Shown one piece after another: positions 1 through 6,769 of a stretch of DNA of 6,769 nt. Each line of letters begins with the position of its first letter. Position 1 is the first letter of the stretch. The DNA comes from JAYEJW01 sp034716535 (GTDB lineage: Bacteria; Pseudomonadota; Gammaproteobacteria; Chromatiales; Chromatiaceae): assembly GCA_034716535.1 (NCBI GenBank), contig JAYEJW010000549.1, positions 1 through 6,769 of the forward strand. The letters are read 5' to 3'. The notes under the pieces are model-generated. The model saw only the letters and a program-made list of their open reading frames with translations, had not been told where the DNA came from and made no database searches. The translations under genes were made by a program, and so were the position numbers.

Positions 1-154
1 CGAAGGTTCAAGCACAGAATCTCGGTCCGTTCGGTGTTGGTGTGCTTTATACCCTCGCACGGGAGAATTGTCCAGAATGCGGGGTAACTTTGTGTTTAAC
101 TCCAGAATCTACGCGAGAACCGATTCGTCCTGTTCAACCTGGAATCCGCGGATG
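1..154. other. Left-edge region without a recognised gene
   Basis: I see no recognisable gene, RNA or terminator here. On the plus strand one frame is open from base 3 to a TGA at 153-155 (50 codons, running off the window edge). Its translation contains CPECG, but nothing else resembles a known protein. A second plus frame is open from base 2 to about 214. Neither has a convincing start or codon pattern. The octamer TCCAGAAT occurs twice (71-78 and 102-109). It could be the end of a diverged gene lying to the left, but this cannot be decided from the window. Confidence 0.3.
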
Positions 155-224
155 ACGCAGATTTTCTCGACTGTGTTTATACGGTTGCGCGCGTATGGTC
201 AATCACAGGAAAGGTGAGACAGCT
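155..224 (+). repeat. 70-bp dispersed repeat, copy 1
   Basis: This 70-bp segment aligns without gaps to 3261-3330 in the same orientation, with 58 of 70 bases identical by my hand count. Two blocks are identical: TTGCGCGCGT (here 185-194) and the terminal AAGGTGAGACAGCT (211-224). It begins with ACGCAGATT, which in copy 2 is iterated in tandem; here the preceding iteration is degenerate (about 144-154). It lies downstream of manC in a non-coding stretch. I know of no function. Intergenic repeats with ACGCAGATT iterations look familiar from other bacterial genomes, but I cannot name the family. Confidence 0.8.
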
Positions 225-276
225 GTTGACCACGTGCCTTTAAAGAAGGCGATTAGCGTCGAAACTCAGCTGAACC

Positions 277-306
277 GTAGGTCGGGTTAGCGAAGCGTAA
301 CCCGAC
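277..306 (+). repeat. REP-like hairpin 1 (GTAG head)
   Basis: A GTAG tetranucleotide (277-280) is followed by a perfect 9-bp stem, GTCGGGTTA (281-289) with TAACCCGAC (298-306), around the 8-nt loop GCGAAGCG. A GTAG or GGAG head next to a GC-rich hairpin is the known signature of REP elements mobilised by RAYT (TnpA-REP) transposases. The match to that architecture is visible in the sequence; membership of a particular REP family is inference. The head and left stem can instead pair with 378-390, so two folds compete. Confidence 0.75.
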
Positions 307-319
307 ATGCCCGGGAGCA

Positions 320-390
320 GTCGGGTTACGGCGCGCACGAGGTTCGTCACTGCAATTCAGTACCTTACGAGCGCGCCTAACCCGACCTAC
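320..390 (-). repeat. REP-like hairpin 2, inverted, with extended stem
   Basis: This is the inverted partner of hairpin 1. The complement of the GTAG head is CTAC at 387-390, next to the stem GTCGGGTTA (320-328) with TAACCCGAC (378-386). Inside this the stem continues: GGCGCGC (330-336) with GCGCGCC (371-377), AGGT (340-343) with ACCT (362-365), and ACTG (349-352) with CAGT (358-361) around a CAATT loop. That gives about 24 base pairs in one arm with small internal loops. It lies about 100 bp past the manC stop, so as RNA it could protect the 3' end of manC mRNA, a known role of REPs. It has no T-run, so I do not call it an intrinsic terminator. Confidence 0.75.
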
Positions 391-455
391 GGCTTCGATC
401 GAGCTTGATCGCTCTAGCTGAGGAATAGCGCTAGTCACCTTAAAGAATGATCGGT

Positions 456-480
456 GAGAATCTGCGCAATCTGTGGATAA
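456..480 (-). repeat. Inverted truncated fragment of the 70-bp repeat family
   Basis: Read on the minus strand this segment contains CAGATT, one base, then CGCAGATTCTC. That matches the tandem ACGCAGATT head of copy 2 (about 3252-3272), differing by a base in spacing and a few substitutions. The rest of the 70-bp unit does not follow; the sequence passes directly into the right arm of the palindrome. With copy 1 on the other side in opposite orientation, the palindrome is bracketed by inverted heads of the same repeat. Confidence 0.55.
472..480 (-). promoter_or_regulatory. Perfect DnaA-box 9-mer
   Basis: TGTGGATAA on the plus strand is the reverse complement of TTATCCACA, the high-affinity DnaA box. 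It is a single copy and lies inside the inverted repeat fragment, 12 bp past the manC stop codon. There is no AT-rich unwinding element and no dnaA or other replication gene in view, so this is not an origin. It could be a titration site or a chance product of the repeat. Confidence 0.3.
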
Positions 481-491
481 CCGCCGTTTCC

Positions 492-1979
492 TCAGGTCTC
501 CCCTTCGGCCCTGTTGTAGACGTCCTCGAAGCGCACGATATCGTCCTCGCCCAGGTAGCTTCCGGACTGGACCTCGATGATCTCCAGCGGGATGGTCCCC
601 GGATTCTCGAGCCGGTGCGTGGCGCCCACCGGGATGTAGGTGGACCGGTTCTCTGTGAGCAGAAAGACCTTGTCCTCGCAGGTGACCCGTGCGGTGCCGG
701 AGACCACGATCCAGTGCTCCGCCCGGTGGTGGTGCATCTGCAGGGAGAGCGATTCGCCGGGCTTCACCGTGAGGCGTTTGACCTGGTAGCGATCGCCGTT
801 GTCGATGGACTCGAAGTCGCCCCAGGGCCGGTGCATGCGCTGATGGTGCCGATACTCGTTGCGCTGCTCGCGCTGCAGGAACTGGGTAACGGCCTTGACG
901 TCCTGGGCCCGATCCTTGTCCGCCACAAGCACGGCGTCCGGCGTCTCCACGACGATCAGGTTCTCAACGCCGACGGCGGCCACCATGCGGTGATGCGCCA
1001 CCAGGAGGTTGTTACGGGCGTCGTGAACGAAGGCATCACCGTCCAGCACATTGCCCAGGTCGTCCTGATCCCGCACCTCCCATAGAGCCGACCAGGCACC
1101 CACGTCCGACCAGCCCACGTCCAGGGGCAGCACCAGCGCCGGCGTGCCTTCCTCGGCGGATTCGCCCGAGAGGTGCTCCATCACCGCGTAGTCGATCGAG
1201 TCGGCGGGGCAGGCGCCGAAGGCCTCCGCGTCCAGGCGCAGGAAATCGCCGTCGGAAGAGCCCTGGGCGAGGGACCCGGCACTCGCCTCGAAGATGTCCG
1301 AACGGAAACGCTCGATCAGCCGCAACCACACCGATGCCTTCATCATGAAGATGCCGCTGTTCCAGAGGTATTGGCCAGACGCCAGATACGTCTGCGCCGT
1401 CTCGAGATCAGGCTTTTCGACGAAGGCCTTGAGGACGTAGGCATCACCCTGGATAGCGGGGGCGGGAAAGGCGTCGCCCTGGCGTATATAGCCGTAGCCC
1501 GTCTCCGGTTTGCTCGGCACGATCCCGAAGGTGACGACGGCTCCTTGGCCGGCGAGCTCGTAACCGTCTGCGGCGGCCTGCCGAAACCCTTGCTCGTTAC
1601 GGACGGTGTGATCGGCGGGCATGACAAGCAGCACCGTATCCTGCCCTTCGCGGGTCGCGGCGAGCGCCGCAAGGGTCAGCGCCGGGGCGGTGTTGCGGCC
1701 CTTCGGCTCCAGGATGATGCCGGCGGCCTTGCGGTCCAGCAGACGGAACTGCTCCGCCACCAGGAACCGGTGGGCCTCGTTGCAGACGACGATCGGGTCG
1801 AGCAGACCGATGGCCTGGCGCGGATGCTCCTCATCGAGCCCGTCGAGGCGCCGGACCGTCTCCTGGAGCATGGTGTGCTCACTGGTGAGCGGCAGGAACT
1901 GCTTCGGATAGGCCTCACGAGACAGGGGCCAGAGGCGTGTTCCGGAACCGCCGGAAAGAATCACGGGTTGCAGCGACAT
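492..1979 (-). CDS. manC: Mannose-1-phosphate guanylyltransferase / mannose-6-phosphate isomerase
   Basis: This 495-residue cytoplasmic enzyme isomerises fructose-6-P and mannose-6-P and joins mannose-1-P to GTP to give GDP-mannose, the donor for exopolysaccharide, O-antigen or alginate-type polymers. The N-terminal nucleotidyltransferase domain shows GGSGTRLWPLSR (10-21) with YPKQF (24-28), GRNTAPA (94-100), MPADH (120-124), FVEKP (186-190), NSGIF (207-211) and DVGWSDVGAW (287-296). The C-terminal cupin (type II phosphomannose isomerase) spans about 383-490, with metal-binding MHHHRAEHW (415-423), GATHRLENP (452-460) and GSYLGEDDIVR (473-483). Length fits the bifunctional ManC/AlgA/XanB family. 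The ATG is supported by AGGA 7 nt upstream and a strong promoter. No phosphomannomutase (manB/algC) is in the window, so the polymer served is unknown. The symbol could equally be algA or xanB. Confidence 0.95.
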   Translation of the reverse strand: MSLQPVILSGGSGTRLWPLSREAYPKQFLPLTSEHTMLQETVRRLDGLDEEHPRQAIGLLDPIVVCNEAHRFLVAEQFRLLDRKAAGIILEPKGRNTAPALTLAALAATREGQDTVLLVMPADHTVRNEQGFRQAAADGYELAGQGAVVTFGIVPSKPETGYGYIRQGDAFPAPAIQGDAYVLKAFVEKPDLETAQTYLASGQYLWNSGIFMMKASVWLRLIERFRSDIFEASAGSLAQGSSDGDFLRLDAEAFGACPADSIDYAVMEHLSGESAEEGTPALVLPLDVGWSDVGAWSALWEVRDQDDLGNVLDGDAFVHDARNNLLVAHHRMVAAVGVENLIVVETPDAVLVADKDRAQDVKAVTQFLQREQRNEYRHHQRMHRPWGDFESIDNGDRYQVKRLTVKPGESLSLQMHHHRAEHWIVVSGTARVTCEDKVFLLTENRSTYIPVGATHRLENPGTIPLEIIEVQSGSYLGEDDIVRFEDVYNRAEGET

Positions 1980-1986
1980 GGGATGA

Positions 1987-1990
1987 TCCT
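1987..1990 (-). promoter_or_regulatory. manC ribosome binding site
   Basis: AGGA on the minus strand lies 7 nt before the manC ATG (1977-1979), a normal spacing that fixes this start codon. No other in-frame start with a comparable site is close. Confidence 0.7.
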
Positions 1991-2011
1991 ACGGGCTCGT
2001 GAAAACTGTTG

Positions 2012-2040
2012 ATTACAACAACTTGGCTGTGGAGCGTCAA
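2012..2040 (-). promoter_or_regulatory. Sigma70 promoter of manC
   Basis: On the minus strand a -35 box TTGACG (2035-2040) is separated by exactly 17 bp from a -10 box TGTAAT (2012-2017). Each box differs from consensus at one base. Transcription would begin near 2005, giving a leader of about 26 nt before the manC ATG with its AGGA site. This makes manC a transcription unit separate from hprK. The flanks show no obvious operator palindrome. Confidence 0.7.
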
Positions 2041-2179
2041 TTTCACGACCCGGAAGTTTTCCCACCAACCGGCACCATCACCGAACGGACGGCCCGAATA
2101 CTCTCGCAAGGCGGCGGATCGGATGTCGCGCGGTCTCCCCCGGTCGTCCGGCACGGCTCGGAAGAGGTACCATCGCCCG

Positions 2180-3130
2180 TCAACCCCGCCGGGACGACGG
2201 TCGCCGCGTCTTGCCCGTTTGCTCCAGAAGCTCTTGCTCCATCAACCGGGCTGTGTGGATACCGAGGCTCTTCAGCTTGTGGTTCAGCGCCGCCACCTCC
2301 ACCAACGTGCCCACGTTGCGCCCCGGACGCACGGGGATCATCACGTGCGGTATGGCGACGTCCAGAATGCTCAGCGTCGTCTCGGACAGGCCGGTGCGGT
2401 CGTACTCGGCGGACTCGTCCCACTCGATCAGGGTGATCGCGAGGCCGATGCGCTTGTCGGGACGCACGGCCGCAACGCCGAACAGCAGGCGGATGTCGAT
2501 GATACCGATTCCCCGCGCCTCCATGTGATAGGGGAGCAGCTCGGTCGCACGGCCGATCAGCACCGAGTCGCTGAGGCACTTGATGGTCACCATGTCGTCT
2601 GCGATCAGGTGGAATCCGCGCCGGATCAGCTCGAGCGCACACTCGCTCTTGCCCACCGCACTGTCGCCGAGCATCAACACGCCGATGTCGTGGATGTCCA
2701 TCAGCACCCCGTGCATCGCCGTCTCGGGGGCGAACTCCGCGTCCAGGTGCTCCCAGAGGCGCTTGTACAGCTTGGTCGTGCTGTGGGGGCAGGTCAGCAC
2801 CGGGATGCCCACCTCGTCCGCCCGCCGGGTGATGGACGGCGGCGGCAGGCGGCCGTTGGTCACGATGGCACAGGGGACGTCGGCATACAGTATCCGCGAC
2901 ACGTTCTCGCGCAGGCCGGACTCCGAGCCGTGGACCTCGATGTAGGTGACCTCTCCTTTGCCGATCACCTGGATGCGCTCCGAGCGGAAGGCGTCGAAAT
3001 AGCCGGTCAGCTCCAGGCAGGGGCGATTGAGCTCCGGCGTCAGGATCCGGCGGTCGAGCCCCCGGCTGCCCGCCGCCACGGAGAGACCGAGGAGCGGATC
3101 GTCCAAGAGGTTTTCGACGGTGGTGGACAT
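2180..3130 (-). CDS. hprK: HPr kinase/phosphorylase
   Basis: This 316-residue cytoplasmic enzyme phosphorylates, and removes phosphate from, the regulatory serine (Ser46) of HPr, coupling PTS phosphorelay state to regulation. The N-terminal domain spans about 1-130. The C-terminal P-loop kinase domain has His140 in MHGV, Walker A GDSAVGKS (155-162), the acidic pair Asp178-Asp179, Glu204 in EARGIGIID, Arg245, and the family signature IPVRPGRNVGTLVEVAALN (265-283). These are the positions expected of an active enzyme, and the length is normal. The reading frame stays open upstream to an ATG at 3475, but the family N-terminus, a GGGGG ribosome site and the overlap with cusA favour 3130. Unlike many proteobacterial hprK genes it has no rapZ or ptsN beside it here, and no HPr gene is visible. 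Its substrate is presumably encoded elsewhere. Confidence 0.95.
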   Translation of the reverse strand: MSTTVENLLDDPLLGLSVAAGSRGLDRRILTPELNRPCLELTGYFDAFRSERIQVIGKGEVTYIEVHGSESGLRENVSRILYADVPCAIVTNGRLPPPSITRRADEVGIPVLTCPHSTTKLYKRLWEHLDAEFAPETAMHGVLMDIHDIGVLMLGDSAVGKSECALELIRRGFHLIADDMVTIKCLSDSVLIGRATELLPYHMEARGIGIIDIRLLFGVAAVRPDKRIGLAITLIEWDESAEYDRTGLSETTLSILDVAIPHVMIPVRPGRNVGTLVEVAALNHKLKSLGIHTARLMEQELLEQTGKTRRPSSRRG

Positions 3131-3137
3131 GAGGGAA

Positions 3138-3142
3138 CCCCC
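3138..3142 (-). promoter_or_regulatory. hprK ribosome binding site
   Basis: GGGGG on the minus strand sits 7 nt before the ATG at 3128-3130. It is a weak, non-AGGA site, but it supports the family-length start over the longer upstream extension of the frame. Confidence 0.4.
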
Positions 3143-3227
3143 GCGAGTGAGATGTCGTTCGTTCTCGCGCGCCGATCCGACGAACGCCGAACGGACGGGC
3201 CGCGGTCGATGTGCTGCGTCCGGCGCG

Positions 3228-3233
3228 ATTATC
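3228..3233 (-). promoter_or_regulatory. Candidate -10 box for hprK
   Basis: GATAAT on the minus strand matches TATAAT at five of six bases. It would start transcription near 3221, leaving a leader of about 90 nt before hprK. At 16-18 bp upstream I find only CTGCGT-like sequence belonging to the repeat, not a recognisable -35 box. It may be activator-dependent or not a promoter at all. A GC-rich CGGACG/CGTCCG hairpin lies within the leader. Confidence 0.25.
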
Positions 3234-3260
3234 CTAAGAAGTGTCAGATAACGCAGATTA

Positions 3261-3330
3261 ACGCAGATTCTCTTGAATGTGTTTGTGCCGTTGCGCGCGT
3301 AAGACCAATCACCCGCAAGGTGAGACAGCT
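3261..3330 (+). repeat. 70-bp dispersed repeat, copy 2
   Basis: This is the second copy of the repeat at 155-224, same orientation, same length, 58 of 70 bases identical and no gaps. Its head is duplicated: ACGCAGATTA at 3251-3260 precedes ACGCAGATT at 3261-3269. It sits between the cusA stop (about 70 bp away) and the hprK leader. The 3331-3399 stretch between this copy and cusA shows only short GC-rich inverted repeats and no T-run, so I see no convincing cusA terminator. Confidence 0.8.
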
Positions 3331-3399
3331 CGTTCGCATGTCTCTCCGCGGGAGGGCCTGCCACAGCGACCGCAGGGAGTTGCCGCGACAAGGGCTCCC

Positions 3400-6300
3400 C
3401 TATCCCGGCGCATCGGCGGGTTCCGGTTCCAACCCGCGGCTCTCCTGCTCTTGGCGAAGCTCCCGCCTGCGCCACACGAGATAAATCGCCGGTATCACGA
3501 ACAGGCTGAGCAACGGCGCTGTGATCATGCCGCCCACCATGGGCGCGGCGATGCGGCGCATGACCTCCGAGCCCGTCCCGTGACCGAGCATGATGGGCAG
3601 GAGACCGGCGATGATGACCGCCACGGTCATGGCCTTGGGCCGCACGCGCAGCACCGCGCCTTCCATGATCGCCGCCTTGAGATCCGCAACGTCGTTCAAC
3701 CTGCCTTCCTTCCTGTACGCCTCGAGCGCGTTGTCCAGGTACACCAGCATGATCACGCCGAACTCGGCCGCTACGCCCGCCAGGGCGATGAAGCCGACGG
3801 CGACGGCCACCGACAAGTTATAGTCCAGCAGGTAGATGAACCAGAACCCCCCCACCAGGGCAAAGGGCAGGGAGAGCATCACCAGCAGCGCCTCCCCCGT
3901 TCGGCGGAAGGTGAGATAGAGCAGCACGAAGATGATGATCAGGGTGAAGGGTACGACCTGGATGAGCTTGCCCTTGGCACGCAGCATATACTCGTACTGG
4001 CCGGACCAGGTGATGGAGTAACCGGGCGGGAGCTTAACCTCATCCCGGACTCTGGCCTGGGCCTCGTTGACGTAGCTGCCCACATCCCGGCCGCGGATGT
4101 CGACAAAGGTCCAGCCGTTGAGGCGCGCGTTCTCGCTCTTGAGCATGGGTGGGCCGTCGACGATCTCGATCGCCGCGATCTGTCCGAGCGGCACCTGGGC
4201 ACCGGTTGGGGTGACCAGGGGCAGCTCGCGCAGCTTGGCCAGATCGTTGCGCTGCTCGCGCGGGAAACGCAGATTGACCGGGTAGCGCTCCAGCCCCTCC
4301 ACGGTCTGGGTGATATTGATGCCGCCCACGGCGGCGGCAACGACCTGGTTGATGTCGCTGACGTTGAGCCCAACGCGCGCCGCCGCCAGCCGGTCCGGGT
4401 GGATCTCCACGTAACGCCCCCCGGCCACCCGCTCTGAGAAGGCCGACGCCGTGCCCGGCACCTGGAGCACCGCGCGCTCGATGTCCTTGCCGATGCGCTC
4501 GATCTCGTGAAGGTCCGGCCCCGCCACCTTGATCCCCACCGGGGTCTTGATCCCGGTCGCGAGCATGTCGATACGGGTCTTGATGGGCATGACCCAGGCG
4601 TTGGTGACGCCGGGGAAATCCACCGTACGGTCAAGCTCCTCGATGAGCCTGTCCACGGTCATACCCGGGCGCCACTCCGATTCGGGCTTGAGCTGGATCA
4701 GGGTCTCGATCATGGTCAGCGGCGCCGGATCCGTGGCCGTGTCCGCGCGGCCGATCTTGCCGAAGACGCGGTCCACCTCCGGCAGGGTGGCGATGAGCCG
4801 GTCGGTCTGCTGCAAGAGCTCCTGGGCCTTGCCGACGGAAAGCCCCGGGAGCGTCGTGGGCATGTACATCAGATCGCCCTCGTAGAGCTCGGGCATGAAC
4901 TCCGAGCCCAGGCCGGAGGAAAAGTCCTCCAGGACCGGGATGCCGCGTGTCGCCTCCCTCCAGCCTTTGGCGAGGTCCTGCTGCCAATCTTCGACCGTCG
5001 CAACCGACTTGCGATGGGGGCCCTCTTGCGCCACCAGCCCGACGGCCTGGAACGGCCACTTGAGGGGCTCCAGCAGCCCGCCGATGCCGTAAATTGGCAC
5101 CACCAGGCTCAGCAGGATCAAGAGGGATACAAGGATGGTCGCCCTCGGGGCCGCCAGCACGCCTCGGAGCAGCGGCATGTAGAGCCATACCAGTACCCGG
5201 TTCAGAGGGTTGCTGCCCTCACTCGGAATGCGCCCGCGGATGAAGTAGCCCATGAGCACGGGGACCAGGGTTACGGCCAGCCCCGCGGCGGCGGCCATCG
5301 CGTAGGTCTTGGTGAAGGCCAGCGGCGTGAACAGGCGCCCCTCCTGGGCCTCCAGGGTGAACACGGGCAGGAAGCTCAGGGTGATGATGAGCAGGGAGAA
5401 GAAGAGCGCAGGACCCACCTCGATGGCGGCGCTGGTGACCACCTGCCAATGCTCGCGGCCCTTGGGCGCATGGCCGTAGGCCTGATAATAGCGCTCCAGG
5501 TGCTTGTGGGCGTTCTCGATCATGACAATGGCGGCGTCCACCATGGCGCCGATGGCAATCGCGATGCCGCCGAGGGACATGATGTTGGCGTTGATGCCCT
5601 GATAACGCATGATGATGAAGGCCGCCAGCACCCCCAGGGGCAGGCTGACGATAGCGACGAAGGCCGAGCGCAGGTGGAACAGGAACACCAGGCACACCAA
5701 CGCCACGACGATGAACTCCTCAATGAGCTTTTCTTTCAGGTTGTCCACCGCGTTGAGGATCAGCTCGGAGCGGTCGTAGGTCTCGATGATCTCCACGCCC
5801 TCCGGCAGACCCTGCCGCAGCTCTTCGAGCTTGTCCTTCACGGCCGCGATGGTGCTTAGCGCATTCTCGCCGTAGCGCATCACGATGATGCCGCCGGTGA
5901 TCTCCCCTTCGCCGTCCAGGTCCGCGACCACCCGGCGCATCTCGGGGCCCACCTGCACCCGCGCCAGGTCCCGCAGCAGGACCGGCGTGCCCGTCTCGCT
6001 CACATCCACCGGGACGGTCTCGATGTCCTGCAGGGTCTCGATGTAGCCCCGGCTGCGGATCATGTACTCCGCCTCCGCCAGCTCCACGACGGAGCCGCCC
6101 ACCTCCTGGTTGGCGTTGCGGATGGCGTTGGTCAGCCTCGCCAGGGGGATACCGTAGGCGCGCAGCTTCTCCGGATCGGCGACGACCTGGTACTGGCGCA
6201 CCATGCCGCCGACGGTGGCCACCTCGGCCACGCCCGAGACGGTCTGCAGCTCGAACTTGAGGAACCAGTCCTGCAGACTGCGCAGTTGCGCAAGATCATG

Positions 6301-6747
6301 CCCTCCGGTCGGATCGACCAGGGCGTAGCTGTAGACCCAGCCGACGCCAGTGGCGTCCGGCCCCAGGCGCGGGGCGACGCCGTCGGGCAGGCTCGATGCC
6401 GCCTGGTTGAGGTACTCCAGCACGCGAGAGCGGGCCCAATAGAGGTCGGTACCGTCCTCGAAGATGACGTAGACATAAGAGTCGCCGAAGAAGGAGTAGC
6501 CGCGGACGGTCTGTGCACCCGGCACCGACAGCATGGTGGTGGTGATGGGATAGGTGACCTGATCCTCCACAACCCGCGGCGACTGGCCGGGGAAGCTTGT
6601 CCGGATGATGACCTGGACGTCGGAGAGGTCGGGGATGGCGTCCAGCGGGGTCTGCTTGATGGAGACGATGCCCCAGGCGGTGAGCAGCAGGGTCGCGAGC
6701 AGCACCAGAAAGCGGTTGCGAATCGACCACAGAATGACCTTGTCCAT
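3400..6747 (-). CDS. cusA: Cu(I)/Ag(I) efflux RND transporter, inner-membrane pump CusA
   Basis: This 1115-residue inner-membrane proton-driven pump (HME-RND class) exports Cu(I)/Ag(I) through a CusCBA-type tripartite complex. TM1 is near 11-30, TM2-6 near 343-501, TM7 near 536-556 and TM8-12 near 930-1091, with two periplasmic porter/docking regions between. The three periplasmic metal-site methionines of E. coli CusA (573, 623, 672) align to Met629 (YMPTTLPG), Met679 (APLTMIET) and Met728 (RIDMLATG), all with the same offset of 56. The relay methionine pairs align to 390/1063, 402/484 and 409/499. The proton-relay residues align to Asp404 (VDAAIVMIEN), Glu995 (AAEFGV) and Lys1038 (RPKAM). 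These alignments are against the E. coli sequence from memory. About 58 residues are inserted between TM7 and the second porter region, and a charged tail of about 20 residues follows TM12. The start has AGGG 8 nt upstream and lies 1 bp after a probable cusB stop. Confidence 0.95.
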   Translation of the reverse strand: MDKVILWSIRNRFLVLLATLLLTAWGIVSIKQTPLDAIPDLSDVQVIIRTSFPGQSPRVVEDQVTYPITTTMLSVPGAQTVRGYSFFGDSYVYVIFEDGTDLYWARSRVLEYLNQAASSLPDGVAPRLGPDATGVGWVYSYALVDPTGGHDLAQLRSLQDWFLKFELQTVSGVAEVATVGGMVRQYQVVADPEKLRAYGIPLARLTNAIRNANQEVGGSVVELAEAEYMIRSRGYIETLQDIETVPVDVSETGTPVLLRDLARVQVGPEMRRVVADLDGEGEITGGIIVMRYGENALSTIAAVKDKLEELRQGLPEGVEIIETYDRSELILNAVDNLKEKLIEEFIVVALVCLVFLFHLRSAFVAIVSLPLGVLAAFIIMRYQGINANIMSLGGIAIAIGAMVDAAIVMIENAHKHLERYYQAYGHAPKGREHWQVVTSAAIEVGPALFFSLLIITLSFLPVFTLEAQEGRLFTPLAFTKTYAMAAAAGLAVTLVPVLMGYFIRGRIPSEGSNPLNRVLVWLYMPLLRGVLAAPRATILVSLLILLSLVVPIYGIGGLLEPLKWPFQAVGLVAQEGPHRKSVATVEDWQQDLAKGWREATRGIPVLEDFSSGLGSEFMPELYEGDLMYMPTTLPGLSVGKAQELLQQTDRLIATLPEVDRVFGKIGRADTATDPAPLTMIETLIQLKPESEWRPGMTVDRLIEELDRTVDFPGVTNAWVMPIKTRIDMLATGIKTPVGIKVAGPDLHEIERIGKDIERAVLQVPGTASAFSERVAGGRYVEIHPDRLAAARVGLNVSDINQVVAAAVGGINITQTVEGLERYPVNLRFPREQRNDLAKLRELPLVTPTGAQVPLGQIAAIEIVDGPPMLKSENARLNGWTFVDIRGRDVGSYVNEAQARVRDEVKLPPGYSITWSGQYEYMLRAKGKLIQVVPFTLIIIFVLLYLTFRRTGEALLVMLSLPFALVGGFWFIYLLDYNLSVAVAVGFIALAGVAAEFGVIMLVYLDNALEAYRKEGRLNDVADLKAAIMEGAVLRVRPKAMTVAVIIAGLLPIMLGHGTGSEVMRRIAAPMVGGMITAPLLSLFVIPAIYLVWRRRELRQEQESRGLEPEPADAPG

Positions 6748-6748
6748 G

Positions 6749-6769
6749 CTAGTGGCCCTGGTGCAGATG
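6749..6769 (-). CDS. cusB: Probable 3' end of cusB (membrane fusion protein), partial
   Basis: On the minus strand the last codons read His-Leu-His-Gln-Gly-His followed by TAG (6749-6751), ending 1 bp before the cusA ATG. A His-rich C-terminus directly ahead of cusA fits the periplasmic adaptor of cus operons, which normally precedes cusA. Only six codons are visible, so the identification rests on position, not on domain evidence. The tight junction suggests translational coupling. Confidence 0.5.
   Translation of the reverse strand, partial: HLHQGH
6756..6759 (-). promoter_or_regulatory. cusA ribosome binding site
   Basis: AGGG on the minus strand lies 8 nt before the cusA ATG, within the last codons of the upstream reading frame. 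It supports the ATG at 6745-6747 as the real start. Confidence 0.6.

Larger units (their letters stand above)
238..445. repeat. Large imperfect palindrome enclosing a REP-like doublet
   Basis: The left arm (238-289) and right arm (378-445) are imperfect inverted repeats. Matching blocks run inward: CTTTAA (238-243) with TTAAAG (440-445); TAGCG (254-258) with CGCTA (429-433); CTCAGCT (265-271) with AGCTGAG (416-422); and a perfect 15-bp pair at 275-289 and 378-392. The right arm carries about 20 extra bases near 396-415, themselves a small GAGC/GCTC hairpin. The centre folds into two stable hairpins described separately. The layout is like a MITE or a bacterial interspersed mosaic element. I see no clear target-site duplication and no transposase. 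Confidence 0.7.

Overview
The window reads as a stretch of chromosome from a GC-rich proteobacterium, most likely a gammaproteobacterium. The reasons are a CusA clearly similar to the E. coli protein as I remember it, a bifunctional ManC/AlgA-type enzyme, a proteobacterial HPr kinase, and intergenic REP-like (GTAG-headed) palindromes. The species cannot be named from this sequence.

All recognisable genes are on the minus strand. From right to left: the last codons of a probable cusB run into a complete cusA (3400-6747), a Cu(I)/Ag(I) RND efflux pump. A 269-bp gap follows, holding a copy of a 70-bp dispersed repeat and the leader of hprK. Next comes hprK (2180-3130), HPr kinase/phosphorylase. 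A 200-bp gap follows with a near-consensus sigma70 promoter that drives manC (492-1979), mannose-1-phosphate guanylyltransferase/mannose-6-phosphate isomerase. The remaining 491 bp downstream of manC hold no recognisable gene. They are built from repeats: a second copy of the 70-bp repeat, a palindromic REP-like doublet of about 208 bp, and a short inverted fragment of the 70-bp repeat family that contains a perfect DnaA-box 9-mer.

The three genes do not form one obvious pathway. cusB-cusA is a translationally tight metal-efflux operon (stop and start 1 bp apart). hprK is a regulatory gene standing apart from its common proteobacterial partners (rapZ, ptsN). manC makes GDP-mannose for surface polysaccharide or glycosylation. 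Separate promoters and repeats at the gene borders suggest three independent transcription units.

I do not see evidence for a new defence, mobile or biosynthetic system. The most unusual material is the repeat structure at 141-482 with its second copy at 3261-3330, and a periplasmic insertion of about 58 residues in CusA relative to the E. coli protein.
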